Positions 1 to 11,055 of a DNA stretch of 64,000 bases are shown piece by piece; within the stretch, counting starts at the first letter, position 1; every line of letters begins with the position of its first letter. A program made the translations under genes and the position numbers. The notes beneath the pieces were generated by a model. It saw nothing but the letters and a program-made list of their open reading frames with translations, was not told where the DNA came from and did no database searches. The stretch is from Siphlonurus alternatus (Eukaryota > Arthropoda > Insecta > Ephemeroptera > Siphlonuridae). The stretch lies in contig OX463784.1 of assembly GCA_949825025.1 (NCBI GenBank), forward strand, positions 1,699,168 through 1,763,167, read 5' to 3'.

Positions 1-442
1 GAGGCATGTGGAGTTTTTAAAAATACTGAGTGGTTAAATTATGCCAGCAACTTTGTAAGGATCTCGATAGATTTAAAAAATAAAAAAAAATGCATGAGAT
101 GTCTGTTGTAGTAGCATGTTTGCAGGACACTGCCTTGATACAATGTACACTGGAGGCCAAGCTATCCTTCTCATCAAACGATGCCGCGAGCCAATGAAAA
201 TTGTGCGACGTTGCAATTTTGGTGTAACACCTGCAGCCAAACAATAGCGGCGCCGCTCACTATTTGGCAATGTTGCATGATTTAAAGCTACTTCATTGGC
301 TGGCAGCACTCGTGTTTAATGTGAGGTATAGCTTGGCCCCCAGTGTACTCTTCAGTTTAGCTTTACAGTATCCAGCAACTAGGGGGAGTCTAAACTCACC
401 ACTTTAATTATGCAAGGAGACTAAAACAAAGCTGGTGTATTC
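1..442. other. unassigned AT-rich sequence
   Basis: I see no gene, tandem repeat or clear inverted repeat here. Short open frames are present on the minus strand but have no splice context or recognisable composition. Confidence 0.4.
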
Positions 443-655
443 TTAAGGGTAAGGTAACGCCGCCAATGTTAAAAAAAATCCCTCACACAAAAATTCTGAA
501 AAAAATTTAAAATGTTCTCCTCTACACCCCCTATCAGTAGCTAAAATATCAGGTATGCAAATTCGATCTAGTTTTTGAGTTATGAATTTTTAAAGTTGAC
601 TACTTTAACATGGAGAAATGGAAATCCCATGTTAAATTAGTCAATTTGCGGCATC
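443..655 (+). mobile_element. half of a TTAA-type foldback MITE
   Basis: It starts TTAA-GGGTAAGGTAACGCC and matches the left half of the complete palindromic MITE at 19598-19944, including the motif AATGTTCTCCTCTACACCCC and the central run GAGAAATGGAAATCCCATG. The right arm is missing, so this is a truncated copy that begins at an apparent TTAA target site. Confidence 0.7.
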
Positions 656-685
656 CCTTAGATGTGAACTTTAGCTTCGCCTTCA

Positions 686-1200
686 ATGTGCCAACCTGCC
701 ACAGATGACACTGTCTAACAATTTTACCATGGTACTTACCTGTATGTTTGTTTGCAGGCACAAGGATGTAACATGGAGGACCGAGGTTGCTGACGGCACT
801 ATATAACCAGGGTGATTGCAGCTCCTAGTGCTCCTACCAACTTGCCGTAAATGACGCTGACTGACAATTTTATTATGGTACTTACCGGTATATGTTTGTT
901 TGCAGGCACAAGGATGTACCATGGAGGACCGAGGTTGCTGACGGCACTATATAACCAGGGTGATTGCAGCTCCTAGTGCTCCTACCAACTTGCCGTAAAT
1001 GACGCTGACTGACAATTTTATTATGGTACTTACCGGTATATGTTTGTTTGCAGGCACAAGGATGTACCATGGAGGACCGAGGTTGCTGACGGCACTATAT
1101 AACCAGGGTGATTGCAGCTCCTAGTGCTCTTACCAACGCGTCATAGATGACACAGACTGACAGTTATTAAGGTACCAAGAGGACCCAGGCTGCTCCTCTT
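686..1200. repeat. tandem repeat, about 147-bp unit, three full copies plus partial
   Basis: The landmark ATGGTACTTACC recurs at about 729, 875 and 1023. Each unit also holds TTTGTTTGCAGGCACAAGG, GGAGGACCGAGGTTGC and CACTATATAACCAGG. Copies two and three are nearly identical; the first and the partial fourth are diverged. Each unit carries a splice-acceptor-like TTTGCAG on the plus strand and a donor-like GTAAGTACC on the minus strand; whether these are used cannot be told. Confidence 0.85.
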
Positions 1201-1267
1201 ACCTGTACGTTTGCAGGTCCTGCGAGCAGGGGCTGCCACATACAGATGCCACCACCTTTCGTGGCAT

Positions 1268-1435
1268 CTCGAAGTGACTTGGACCGACTCGACCCGACTC
1301 AACTAAACACGACTCGACTTGATTCGGCCCGACTCAAATCGATTCGGTGCCGAGAGAAGCGGTGCAAAAGTTTGAATCGCAGCGACTTGATTCGACATGA
1401 TTCATTTCGATTCATGTCGAATGATATTTTTTTCA
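1268..1435. repeat. array of GACTCGAC/GATTCGAC words
   Basis: A dense run of variants of one 8-bp word (CGACTCGAC, GACTTGATTCG, TTCGATTCATGTCGAA) in both orientations. The open frame across it has the biased composition of a repeat. It resembles the subterminal word arrays of the larger elements in this window, but I cannot delimit an element. Confidence 0.6.
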
Positions 1436-1699
1436 TGGGATATATGACAAGTACGTTAGTTAGTCAGGAGAATCTTGGCGAACCCATAAGAATCGCCAAG
1501 AATTCTACCGTTCCTCACCGCACAACCAGTGAGGAACGCTACCGTTCCTTTGTTCCTCGTTTAAAACAAAGCAAAAACACTGAAATCATGTTATGTGTAT
1601 GTATTTTTAATTGCATGTTTTTGCCACTCGATTCTGTTATAATTTTGTGTATTCTCATGTGAACTGCTTTAATATAGAAAATTGACGAGACCAAAGGGC

Positions 1700-1975
1700 C
1701 CTACAAAGACCTCCCCGTGTCTTAATTATGGCCAGAAATTTGACCACCTTAGCCGAGCTTCACTGTAACTGAGAGTGGTGGCGCTACTGAATCACAGCGG
1801 CACAGCCCGGGTCTCACTGGCTGCGCTGGCAATTTCAGCCAGCAAGAACCGGACCGTGCCGAACATTTAAATTAGCAATTAGCAGCGACGCCACTCTCAG
1901 AAACAGCGAAACTCTGATCAAATTCCTGGCCGTAAGACACGGGAGGTCCCTATATAGGTTTCTGCGAAGAGACGG
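1700..1975. mobile_element. imperfect palindromic MITE-like element
   Basis: The left part (GACCTCCCCGTGTCTTA, ATGGCCAGAAATTTGA, CTGAGAGTGGTGGCGCTAC) returns inverted on the right (TAAGACACGGGAGGTCC, CAAATTCCTGGCCGTAA, GCGACGCCACTCTCAG). The arms are about 100 bp with mismatches. No target duplication is certain. Confidence 0.65.
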
Positions 1976-2082
1976 CACACATGGATATATTATTATGTGC
2001 ATATTTGGGTGTAGAGGTGGGGGGGGGGGGCACAAATTACCTGGGGGATGGTTATTTATTAATTAGGGCTAGATTTTAATTT

Positions 2083-2240
2083 GAAAAATTGGTCTAGAAT
2101 ATACTTTGGTAGATCCAGGCTAGACCCGGGCTGGACCCAAACTAGGCTGGATCCAGTCTGGATCCAGTTTTGGATGTTTTTTTTTGGACCCAGTCTGGAT
2201 CCAGCCCAATTAGATCTAGACTGGGTCCAGTCTAGACTCA
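2083..2240. repeat. array of CTGGATCCAG-type palindromic words
   Basis: More than ten variants of the palindrome CTGGATCCAG and of TCTAGACTGGGTCCAG lie head to tail in about 150 bp around a short T-run. Both strands are open across it only because of its composition. It is GC-richer than its surroundings. Confidence 0.7.
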
Positions 2241-2369
2241 AAATTTTCGTAAGGGTGTATAAATTATGCTTTTATACATTGGGAAATAAATTCATGATCT
2301 TCACACACAGATCTCAATTTTTTACAAACCTACAATTCTAATATGAAAATCCAGAATCTACATTCACTC

Positions 2370-2697
2370 TAAAAATTATAGGAAACCATCCTTATATTAT
2401 TACATAAATTTTCAGCAAAAAAAAAAAAAAAAAAAAAAAACCAAAAGTCAGTCTAGTTTTTTAAATATACAGGGTATAAATAATGCGAATATCATTGGAA
2501 ATCTGGCGGCCATTAGTCAAATCAAGTCAAATCAGCATCTTTTTCAACTAAAAAAATTAATATCTCAACAACTGGACTGAATAATTACTCTTTTTTTACT
2601 TCAGAAAGTGAAAGTCATTTTGTTCTCTATGTTCTGATCTAAATTTAATATTTTTTACCATAAAAAAATAATTACACTTGTGACAATATTCCTTAAA
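2370..2697 (-). mobile_element. diverged copy of TTAA MITE family R, inverted
   Basis: It matches the complete copy at 14786-15149 in reverse: a TTAA next to a TTGTCACAA.TGTAATTA end, AGATCAGAACATA, and ATGCGAATATCATTGGAAA. It ends just downstream of the coding exon at 2780-3034. The far end is eroded and contains an A-run at about 2418-2440. Confidence 0.65.
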
Positions 2698-2779
2698 ATT
2701 TTTATTTCATATTAATGTCCGCTTTATAGGAAGCTGACTCTATTTCATATGAGACAAAGCATTGATGTGTTTGACTTAC

Positions 2780-3034
2780 GGATTTTCTCACTGCTCTTTT
2801 CTTGGGTACTGGAGCCCCCTCGGTAGTGGTGGATGATCTCTTTCGTCTCGTTGTTGCAGCAGGGTTGAGACAGACGGCTCCAGCTTCCTCATCCTCGTCA
2901 ATCCACGAAGAAGCATGTGGTAGCTGGGGGGCTGTCGCTGGGTGAGGAGCACCACCAAGCATCATTGGTCCATTCATGTACGACATCAGTCGTCTGATGT
3001 CTCTGGCCGTGTGGCGGGGCCTCTTGTCCATGAC
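2780..3034 (-). CDS. coding exon 4 of a PWWP-like nuclear protein gene
   Basis: This 255-bp exon (85 codons) is in phase with the three exons upstream on the minus strand. An acceptor TTGCAG precedes GTC-ATG-GAC and a donor GTAAGT (2774-2779) follows AGA-AAA-TCC; both ends are phase 0. The piece begins VMDKRPRHTARDIRRLM, then turns into low-complexity and acidic sequence (WIDEDEEAG) and basic clusters (TTRRKRS, VPKKRAVRK) that look like nuclear localisation signals. If the donor is not used, the frame reads on to a stop at 2702 overlapping an AATAAA, so this could be a terminal exon; otherwise the gene continues beyond the left edge. I do not recognise the exact protein. Confidence 0.75.
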
Positions 3035-3339
3035 CTGCAACAGTCAACAATTCCATGCTAGACACTCTGCCAGACATCACCAACAAGAGGAAAAGTTTCT
3101 GTGCAACTGCAAGTCACTACAAAATTCATCTTGAAATGCTATGCAAAAGAAAATAAATAAAAAGCACATGAAAAAGAATGGTGGACAGGTCATCCGTTTA
3201 AGACAAATAAAAATCAAATCTTTAGATTCAACAGACATAAAACCTAACAGCCATCCAAAATTTGATGAAAAAATTAATTGAAAAAAGTAAAAAAGTTATT
3301 AAAATTATATTACAGTATGCCTAAGTTGAAAATACTCAC

Positions 3340-3465
3340 CGCTACCATTCGGTCGAAGGCAAGAGACCACAGGGCCTTTTTGTCTTCGCTCCAGGACGCT
3401 GGCAGGTCAGCATAAGGTGCGATAATCAATGCCACCGGCTGGATACAACATAGCTCCTCAGGCGT
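3340..3465 (-). CDS. coding exon 3 of the same gene
   Basis: A 126-bp exon (42 codons), phase 0 at both ends, with acceptor TTGTTGCAG and donor GTGAGT (3334-3339). It begins TPEELCCIQPVALIIAPYAD and includes a tryptophan-rich acidic stretch (SWSEDKKALWSLAFDRMVA). Continuity with the 13642-13739 exon gives a fold-sized unit of about 100 residues after the WWPGR motif, as expected if exons 1 to 3 encode one small beta-barrel reader domain plus helices. That domain reading is inference. The intron separating it from exon 2 is about 10.2 kb and almost wholly transposon. Confidence 0.75.
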
Positions 3466-4084
3466 CTGCAACAAATGCCCAATTAAAAAGACAATCTTGA
3501 CTTTTCCTTAATAATGCTATAAAAAAAATTGTTTCGGTATACAAATTTTTTTAATAGAGGCTTCAAGTGTTTCCCGTCAAGAAAATTTTATCCATAAGCC
3601 ACCTTGCATGTTACAAAGTTTGAATTTTTTCTCAGTAAGTATTAAAGTTATTAATTTGAAAAAATCTCCTACCCTGCCATTTAGAGATCTTCTAATAATG
3701 AATCAAGAACTTCTTTTCCTCTAAAAAATTTCTTTAATGCCAAAATAGCGATTTTGAGTTTCTTTTTACATAGGTTCAGTGGTGAAAGTAAGCCGGTGCG
3801 CACCAGTGCGCCGCACTGGTAAGACATTTGACGCCAGTGCGGCGCACTGGTAAGAAACTGATCAAAATTTACTAAAAAAATCAATAATTTTTAATGAAAA
3901 AAACAATATTTGCAAGTGTGAACGGATCACATTATAAACCATTATAATCATGCTCAATACATGTTCTTGTACTTTGATTTGATTTATCTCACGAAGTTTT
4001 AACTTGCATGCGTACTTTCTTTTAAAGTCAAAATTTTGTACTAAAAAAAGTAATTGAAATCCATGTTGAATGCCCACGAGAAAA

Positions 4085-4480
4085 AAAACGTGAATAATTC
4101 GTCAATATGGGTGAAAATCTCACCCATATTCCCATACATTGAAATATATTGAAGTATGGCTCATGTAGATTGACGCTTCATTCAAGCATATTGACAAATT
4201 TTCAGCTATTTATTAAAATAGGTGAATTTCAAGCAGTTTCACTCACCCATATTAACATATACTAACATATTTTCACACAATTGACTCGTACAGATTCACG
4301 CACTTTCACGTATATCCAAGTATTTCTAATTTGGTGTGAACTTCACCTACATTGATGCCTGTTGACTTATTTTCACTCATCCATTTTGATAAAGTTTCAA
4401 GCATTTTCACGCATTTATAGCTCTACAATTAATATGAAGTAAATTGATTCATTTTGACGTACTTTCAGCTACTTTGACAC
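4085..4480. repeat. subterminal degenerate TTTCAC/CATATT words
   Basis: Loosely repeated words (TTTCACCCATATT, ACATATTTTCAC, GATTCACGCACTTTCACG) without a fixed period. The mirror region at 10960-11540 carries the same words in reverse (GTGAAAATACG, GTGAATATACC). Confidence 0.6.
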
Positions 4481-5034
4481 AATTTAAATTCACTCTTTTT
4501 GGCATATTTTCACGAACTTTCACCCTTTTACCGACCAAATTTTTACACCAAGTCTGTTCATGCATATTGACACTTTTTAACATATTTTGACGAACTTTGA
4601 CCCTTTTACTAGCCAACTTTTTCCAGAAAGTCCGTTCATGTATATTGACACTTTTTGACATATTTTGACGAACTTTGACCCTTTTACTAACCAATTTTTT
4701 CCATAAAGTCCGTTCATGCATATTGACACTTTTTGACATATTTTGACGAACTTTGACCCTTTTACTAACCAACATTTTCTATAAAGTCCGTTCATGCATA
4801 TTGACACTTTTTGACATATTTTGACGAACTTTGACCCTTTTACTAACCAATTTTTTCCATAAAGTCCGTTCATGCATATTGACACTTTTTGACATATTTT
4901 GACGAACTTTGACCCTTTTACTAACCAACATTTTCTATAAAGTCCGTTCATGCATATTGACACTTTTTGACATATTTTGACGAACTTTGACCCTTTTACT
5001 AACCAACTTTTTGCATTAAGTCCGTTCATGCATA
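4480..5034. repeat. 78-bp tandem array with 156-bp higher-order alternation
   Basis: The landmark GTCCGTTCATG occurs at about 4631, 4708, 4786, 4864, 4942 and 5020, a spacing of 77-78 bp. Adjacent units alternate between CCAATTTTTTCCATAAAG and CCAACATTTTCTATAAAG, giving a 156-bp dimer repeat. Open frames on the minus strand are by-products of the repeat. The same unit continues after element J at 6945. Confidence 0.85.
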
Positions 5035-5838
5035 CCCACATAAAACATTTTTCGCTCTAATCCATTTCTTTTTGTAAAAATATGCATTTCTAACACATTA
5101 AAAAGCAGTCTAAATATTTTCAGGCACATTTCTGAACATTTCTATCATAAATTTTGTGACTTTTCACATTTTCCAAGGGTTTTCTGTTCCTTTGTTTACC
5201 GTTCTATGATATTTCTGTTCAATTATTATGAAATAAATAAAATAAATTCTTTTTCGTAGAATATATTTGGAATGTGTAAAAGATATTCCTAATGTGTTCT
5301 GTTTTATTTAAAGAAGAAAATTCAAGCAGAAAATATTTAGAATAAGGGGAAAAAAATTATGAAGGATACAAAAGTAGGGCCATAAAATATGAAAAATAAA
5401 ATAGAATATCTTTAGAACTAACATTGTAAGAGCATATTTTTTTAGGTGTACTCTTCTAAATATTTTCAATTATGGATTTATTCAGGAATAACATGGTAGA
5501 AATATTTTTGAATGGTACATAAATTATATTTCATTGAAAAAAAAAAAAAAAGATGCAATTAATCTATAAAATTGTTATACAACATAGAAAAATTTCAGAT
5601 ATATAATATATAATTTTGTTTATATCAGCTCATAATTATATTCTTTTATTTCCATGGCACTAATTGAAAATTGCAATCTACGGTATTGTTGAATATTTAA
5701 CTGTGTCATGCATGTGTACTAATGTGTACAATAATGTATCAATAAATTTAATATTGTATAAATTGATATATTATTGTATATATATTATATTGATCGATCA
5801 TTGATTATATATTGATCATTGCATTTATATATAATTTG

Positions 5839-5871
<33 letters not shown>

Positions 5872-6944
5872 TATATAATATTATGTATATAATTATATGT
5901 AATTAGAATTTTTAGACCCCGCGCGGCCCTTAATTCCCTATATTTTTTACTGGATTATTTATATGATGGGTCGGCAAGGTGTGCATTCAATAATTGTTTG
6001 CTATAACGTATAATTATAATAATAATTAATATATTTTAATAAAGCTAAACTTAAATTTTAAACATGTTTATAAATTTAATGCATTAATAACAATTTTTCA
6101 TATTAAATTTAATTTTGAAAAATCATTTGAGTGATAATTATTATAATAATATAATTAATTAATGCATTGATCAGATTCAAATTATTTTTATACTTTCGTT
6201 CAAGAGTCTTAATTAAATTATGATGGAGAATTAAGTAAAAACCTTTTTGCATATTTTTTATATAATACACGCGCGGTATATTATATATTGTATAATCATC
6301 TCAGCAGAGAGCTGAATTTATCAGTTTGAATTTTCCCACCCCTCAAGAAACTTCTAACTTATATGCCTCTCTTTTTCCTTCTTCTTACATGCGAGCGTGC
6401 GTGTCCTAGGGGGTTAGACGTCGGTGTCAGGCAGGAAAAAAAAACGTTAGAATTGAAAGTTAGGCAGAGCTGCAGGTTCAAATCTCGGTGACTTCAAAAA
6501 TAAAAAATAGTCAGTTTAATATTTTTAAATTTTTAAAACATGCAAATTATTAAGAAAAAATTGAGGAATTGAGTGGTGTAACTTACATTACAATTATTGC
6601 TAATGCAAATGAGCTATAATTGATTTTAAACAATACAGCCATGAATAGAATATATATAGAATTTAAATAAATATATAAATATAATAATAAATTCTTCAAA
6701 ATGAAGAAAGAAATATTGTAGAAGAGTTTGTTTTATGGTTAAAGGAAGTAATAAATCAGCACCATAAATGAATAAGAAATGTAGTAGAATGGAATTTATT
6801 CTACATCATTTCTACCAATGTTAAAAATGTGAAGACATCTAAAACATTTCTTATTGAAACAAAGAAATGTTTTAGAATAAAGTTCTAACACATTTCTTTT
6901 ATAATAAAAAGAAATGTGATAGAAGGAAAAAAGTTTTATGTGGG
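5035..6944 (+). mobile_element. element J: CCCACATAAAAC termini, TA duplication
   Basis: The ends CCCACATAAAAC and GTTTTATGTGGG interrupt a repeat unit that elsewhere reads TTCATGCATATTGACAC; here TA is present on both sides, so the empty site is known from the neighbouring units. Just inside the ends are CATTTCTTTT/AAAGAAATG words on both sides. The core is very AT-rich, with a TA microsatellite at about 5838-5870, and holds a GC-richer tRNA-like patch. No protein frame. Confidence 0.75.
6398..6500 (+). other. tRNA-like patch in element J
   Basis: An island (GTCCTAGGGGGTTAGACG ... CTGCAGGTTCAAATCTCGG) in AT-rich sequence has a B-box-like GGTTCAAATC. The similar neighbourhood CATGCGAGCGTGCG occurs at 44722. 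A cloverleaf cannot be drawn with confidence. Confidence 0.3.
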
Positions 6945-7340
6945 TATTGACACTTTTTGACATATTTTGACGAACTTTGACCCATTTATTAACCAACTTT
7001 TTTCATAAAGTCCGTTCATGCATATTGACACTTTTTGACATATTTTGACGAACTTTGGCCCTTTTACTAACCAACTTTTTCCATAAAGTCCGTTCATGCA
7101 TGTTGACACTTTTTGACATATTTTCACGAACTTTCACCCTTTTATCGACCAAATTTTTATACAAAGTCCGTTCATGCATATTGACACTTTTTGACATATT
7201 TTGACCCTTTTACTAACCAACTTTTTCCACAAAGTCCGTTCATGCAAGTTCACCTATTTTTACACTTTTTCAAGCATTTTCACACGTTTATCGACCAAAT
7301 CTTCCCACAAAGTCCGTTTATGGAAGATAACACCTTTTTT
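6945..7340. repeat. continuation of the 78-bp array, same orientation as 4480-5034
   Basis: Units containing GTCCGTTCATGCATATTGAC and CATATTTTGACG resume directly after element J and become irregular towards 7340, where the array turns into the opposite orientation. Confidence 0.8.
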
Positions 7341-7344
7341 TACA

Positions 7345-7615
7345 AAGTCCATTCACCTGTATAGATTAATTGTCAAAATAGGTCAATATACGTCAGTGAA
7401 CTTTGTAGAAATAATTGGTTAGTAAATACGTGGATGTTCGCGAAAATATGTCAAAATGCGTCAAAATACGTTGGTGGACTTTGTAGAAAAATTTGGTTAG
7501 TAAATACGTGGAAGTTCGTGAAAATATGTCAAAATGGGTTAATATACGTCAGTGAACTTTGTAGAAATAATTGGTTAGTAAATACGTGGAAGTTCGCGAA
7601 AATATGTCAAAATGG
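7345..7615. repeat. second 78-bp array, opposite orientation, before K
   Basis: Units contain GTTAGTAAATACGTGGAAG and AAAATATGTCAAAATG, a variant of the reverse complement of the preceding array. The junction near 7340 is the centre of an inverted arrangement. The array resumes after element K. Confidence 0.75.
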
Positions 7616-8691
7616 CCCAGGGACCGCATGGGTATCCCCGGGACACAGCGGAACGTCCTTGCAATGCCCCGCGAATGTCCCGTGGTCTATATTATATTAA
7701 TTTAATGCTTTTTAAAATTTAAAATTTTTAGGAATTGCTTAACTTATAGTGTAGAAGGGACACAGAAGAAAATAACGCAATTATATTGAACTTTTGGATC
7801 AAACGTCCTTTGAGTGTCTCGCAGGGATACACCAGGGGTATCCCATGTATGCCCCGCAGGTGCACTCCTAGGACGTTACTGTTTTTTTAATATTGGTTTT
7901 AATTGGTTAAATTATAGTATTTTTAAACGTTTAGCTTCAACTCGAGAAGATTTTGATTAATTTGATAAATATCGATGAATGTCTCGCAGGTGTCTCTGTG
8001 GGACACACGGGGGGTATTGTCGAAAATTGTAAAATAACAATTTTCTTTGCTTAAGTATGTAGCTGATTGAATTTTTAATCACAATTTTGAATAATTTTAA
8101 TTAGTAAACAGAATGTCCCGTAAGTGCACCTGGGGGTCATTCATGAGACGTAGTTTTTTTCTAAAAAATTAAAAAATAAAAAATTGTTAAAATTTGAAGA
8201 TAAACATTATTTATGTGCCGTATTGGAAGTTTCTCATTATTATTATTAAAATTTATAAAAGAAACCATAGATTGTAAAATATCCTAAAGTATCAAAAATA
8301 TACAAGTCGATTTCATAATTTATAGTTTATAAAGTTAAGTTTTCTACATTTTAGTATGAAGACATGTGTCCTAGTGGTAAAGACACCAGACTTCAAATCT
8401 GATGGTCCCGAGTTCGAGTCTCACCTATGCCAGTTTTTTAATTTTTTTTTGCTATTCTTTCTCTTTGATAACATCATTATAATTGATAAAAACATTTTTT
8501 AATTGGTAATTATAAGCATATTTGCTATATAACCCTATGTATCCCTGCAATGACTTCAGAGTGTATCCCTGGAATGTCCCCAAGGGGTACCCTTTTGTGC
8601 ATGGAAATAGGGGATACACCTTGGGGCACTCCGGAGGGACGTTTGAGGGGTATCCCTGGAACGCCCCGGGGATACACCTGCGGTCCCTGGG
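7616..8691 (+). mobile_element. element K: CCCAGGGACC termini with GTCCC/GGGAC arrays
   Basis: The ends CCCAGGGACCGC and GCGGTCCCTGGG interrupt a unit that elsewhere reads GTCAAAATGGGTCAAAATACG; the target GG is duplicated. Both subterminal regions are dense in GTCCC, GGGATACAC and CCCCGGGG words; the middle is AT-rich with one tRNA-like patch at 8369-8434. No protein-coding frame. A related, left-truncated relative is at 43130-44168. Confidence 0.75.
8369..8434 (+). other. tRNA-like sequence inside element K
   Basis: GTCCTAGTGGTAAAGACA resembles a D-arm/A box. CAGACTTCAAATCTG forms a 5-bp anticodon-like stem with loop CTTCAAA, and GAGTTCGAGTC resembles a T-loop/B box. The acceptor stem does not pair well and the T-stem has mismatches, so this is a tRNA-derived relic or Pol III promoter-like segment, not a convincing functional tRNA. 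If it were a tRNA the anticodon would be TCA. Confidence 0.4.
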
Positions 8692-9090
8692 GGGTCAAAA
8701 TACGTCAAGGGACATTGTAGAAAAATTTGGTTAGTAAATACCTGGAGGTTCGTGAAAATATGTCAAAATGGGTCAAAATACGTCAGTGGACTTTGTAGAA
8801 AAATTTGGTTAGTAAATACGTGGAAGTTCGTGAAAATATGTCAAAATGGGTTAATATACGTCAGTGAACTTTGTAGAAATAATTGGTTAGTAAATACGTG
8901 GAAGTTCACGAAAATATGTCAAAATGGGTCAAAATACGTCAATGTTCATTGTAGAAAAATTTGGTTAGTAAATACGTGGAAGTTCGTGAAAATATGTCAA
9001 AATGGGTCAAAATACGTCAGTGGACTTTGTAGACAAATTTGGTTAGTAAATACGTGGAAGTTCGCGAAAATATGTCAAAAAGTGCCAATG
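8692..9090. repeat. second 78-bp array, continued after K
   Basis: The landmark ACGTCAGTGGACTTTGTAG and its variants occur at about 8782, 8860, 8938 and 9017 (78-bp spacing). Same orientation as 7345-7615. Confidence 0.85.
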
Positions 9091-9109
9091 TGCGTGAATA
9101 GACTTCGTA

Positions 9110-10010
9110 AAAAAATTGTTCAAGAATTGAAAGTGGGGGAACTTCCGGTCATTCGACTTGGCGGTTGGTAGCTATACAAGATGGCGACATAGCTAGAGGT
9201 GCGTGGAAGTTTAATGATTGTACGTGGTGTTTATGAGGTGTTTAAGTGAAGTTTTACTTGTTCCTGAACATTAAATTGTTAATTAAAGTGAAGTTAGGTA
9301 ATCATTCGTTTGTCCAATGTTAAAATTTGCAAGTTTTCCGCATTTTTAATGATGAAAAAATAGATAATGCGATGTTGAGTTCCCTCCGGCCGTACGGCAC
9401 GTGTTTACAAAATGTCAGAATCAGATGTTTAGTCGTGTATTCAAGATGAGAAAAAGAAGATTAAAACACGAGAAGTCGTATATCAGATAAGTAAAATTAG
9501 TTCCTTATTTAAAAAATAACTATTATGAGGTATATGAATTCGCTCATTATGATGGTTAAATTGAAACAGTTAAAGTTTGGCCCTATATTATGATAATTAA
9601 ATCATTTTTCAGTTAAATTATTTAAGCCTAGAGGGAATCAGTGAAAATTTATTGCTATAATATTCAACCCTATAGTAAAAGTTTTCTTAGAGGCCTCATT
9701 TTACTGTATGCCTATATATTTCTGTTTGTAATAATACTTATAATTGTTATTTTTATTTTGCTCTTCATTTTTAATTGTGGTGTGGCAAGTGAAAACTATT
9801 TCCATTGTGTAAAAAATTTGCAAGCGTGTTTCTTTGTGGATTCTTTGCACATTTCAGGTATCGATGGACTGACGAGGCTATGGAACTGCATTAACTTCAA
9901 CGGTTCGGTGAGCTAGCCTATGACGAGAAATGTATGCTGTTGTGCGTGAAAATGTGTAAAAATGCGTGATGTATAATATGCATGAGTGAACTTAATAACA
10001 AAATTTGATC
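9110..10010 (+). other. core of element Q with promoter-like motifs
   Basis: The stretch starts with an ETS-type site (ACTTCCGGT at about 9141) followed by AAGATGGCGAC (9178-9188), a form typical of YY1 sites near transcription starts. Later there is a TTGCACATTTCAG acceptor-like sequence at about 9845 followed by a short open stretch. No complete gene can be assembled; it may be the decayed 5' region of a gene once carried by Q. Confidence 0.35.
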
Positions 10011-10019
10011 GATACTTAT

Positions 10020-10960
10020 GTGAAAGTTCTAGAAAATATGTCAAAAAGTGTTAATATGCATGAACGGACTTGTTGTAAAAAATTTGTTACATAAAAGCGT
10101 GAAAATTCGTGAAAATATGTCAAAAAGTGTCAATATGCATGAACGGACTTTATGGAAAAAGTTGGTTAGTTAAAGGGCCAAAGTTCGTCAAAATATGTCA
10201 AAAAGTGTCAATATGCATGAACGGACTCTATGGAAAAAGTTGGTTAGTAAAAGGGTCAAAGTTCGTCAAAATATGTCAAAAAGTGTCAATATGCATGAAC
10301 GGACTTGGTGTAAAAATTTGGTTGGTAAAAACGTGAAACTTCGTGAAAATATGTCAAAATGCGTCAATATGCATGAGGGGATTTTATAGAAAAAATTGGT
10401 TGACAAATGGGTGAAAGTGCGTCAAAATATGTCAAAATGCGTCAATATGCATGAGGGGACTTTGTGGAAAAATTTGTTCCATAAAAGCGTGAAAATTCGT
10501 GAAAATATGTCAAAAAGTGTCAATATGCATGAACGGACTTGGTGTAAAAATTTGGTTGGTAAAAGCGTGAAACTTCGTGAAAATATGTCAAAATGCGTCA
10601 ATATGCATGAGGGGATTTTATAGAAAAAATTGGTTGACAAATGGGTGAAAGTGCGTCAAAATATGTCAAAATGCGTCAATATGCATGAGGGGACTTTGTG
10701 GAAAAAATTGGTTGACTAATGGGTGAAAGTGCGTCAAAATATGTCAAAATGCGTCAATATGCATGAGGAGACAGTATGGAAAAAATTGGTTGACAAATGG
10801 GTGAAAGTGTGTCAAAATATGTCAAAATGCGTCAATATGCATGAGAGGACTGTATGGAAAAAATATTGGTTGACAAATGGGTGAAAATATGTCAAAATGC
10901 GTCAATATGCATGAGGGGACTGTATGGAAAAAATTGGTTGACAAATGGGTGAATGCGTCA
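10020..10960. repeat. 78-bp tandem array, inverted relative to 4480-5034
   Basis: About a dozen units containing GTCAATATGCATGAACGG or GCGTCAATATGCATGAGGGG, spaced about 78 bp. This is the reverse complement of the left array of element Q. Later units drift (GGTTGACAAATGGGTGAAAG). Confidence 0.85.
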
Positions 10961-11055
10961 AAAAGCGTGAGAATGAGTGAAACAAGTACGGGGGGCAATG
11001 CAGGTCAACAGAGGTGAAAGTGGGTGAATATTCGTGAAATATCCACTCATTCAGA

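Noticed and set aside
1246..1662. 138-residue plus-strand frame
   Set aside because: The first third is the GACTCGAC array and the rest has no coding signal or splice sites.
4480..5034. CRISPR-like regular array
   Set aside because: The units are contiguous with no unique spacers, and the genome is eukaryotic.
4449..5041. Two overlapping minus-strand frames of 108 and 154 residues with repeated VRQNMSKSVN or FVKICQKVSI
   Set aside because: The 78-bp unit is a multiple of three, so frames stay open by periodicity; the same holds for 8752-9171, 10109-10640 and 6936-7197.
8369..8434. A functional selenocysteine or suppressor tRNA with anticodon TCA
   Set aside because: Acceptor and T stems do not pair well and the length and arms do not fit tRNA-Sec.
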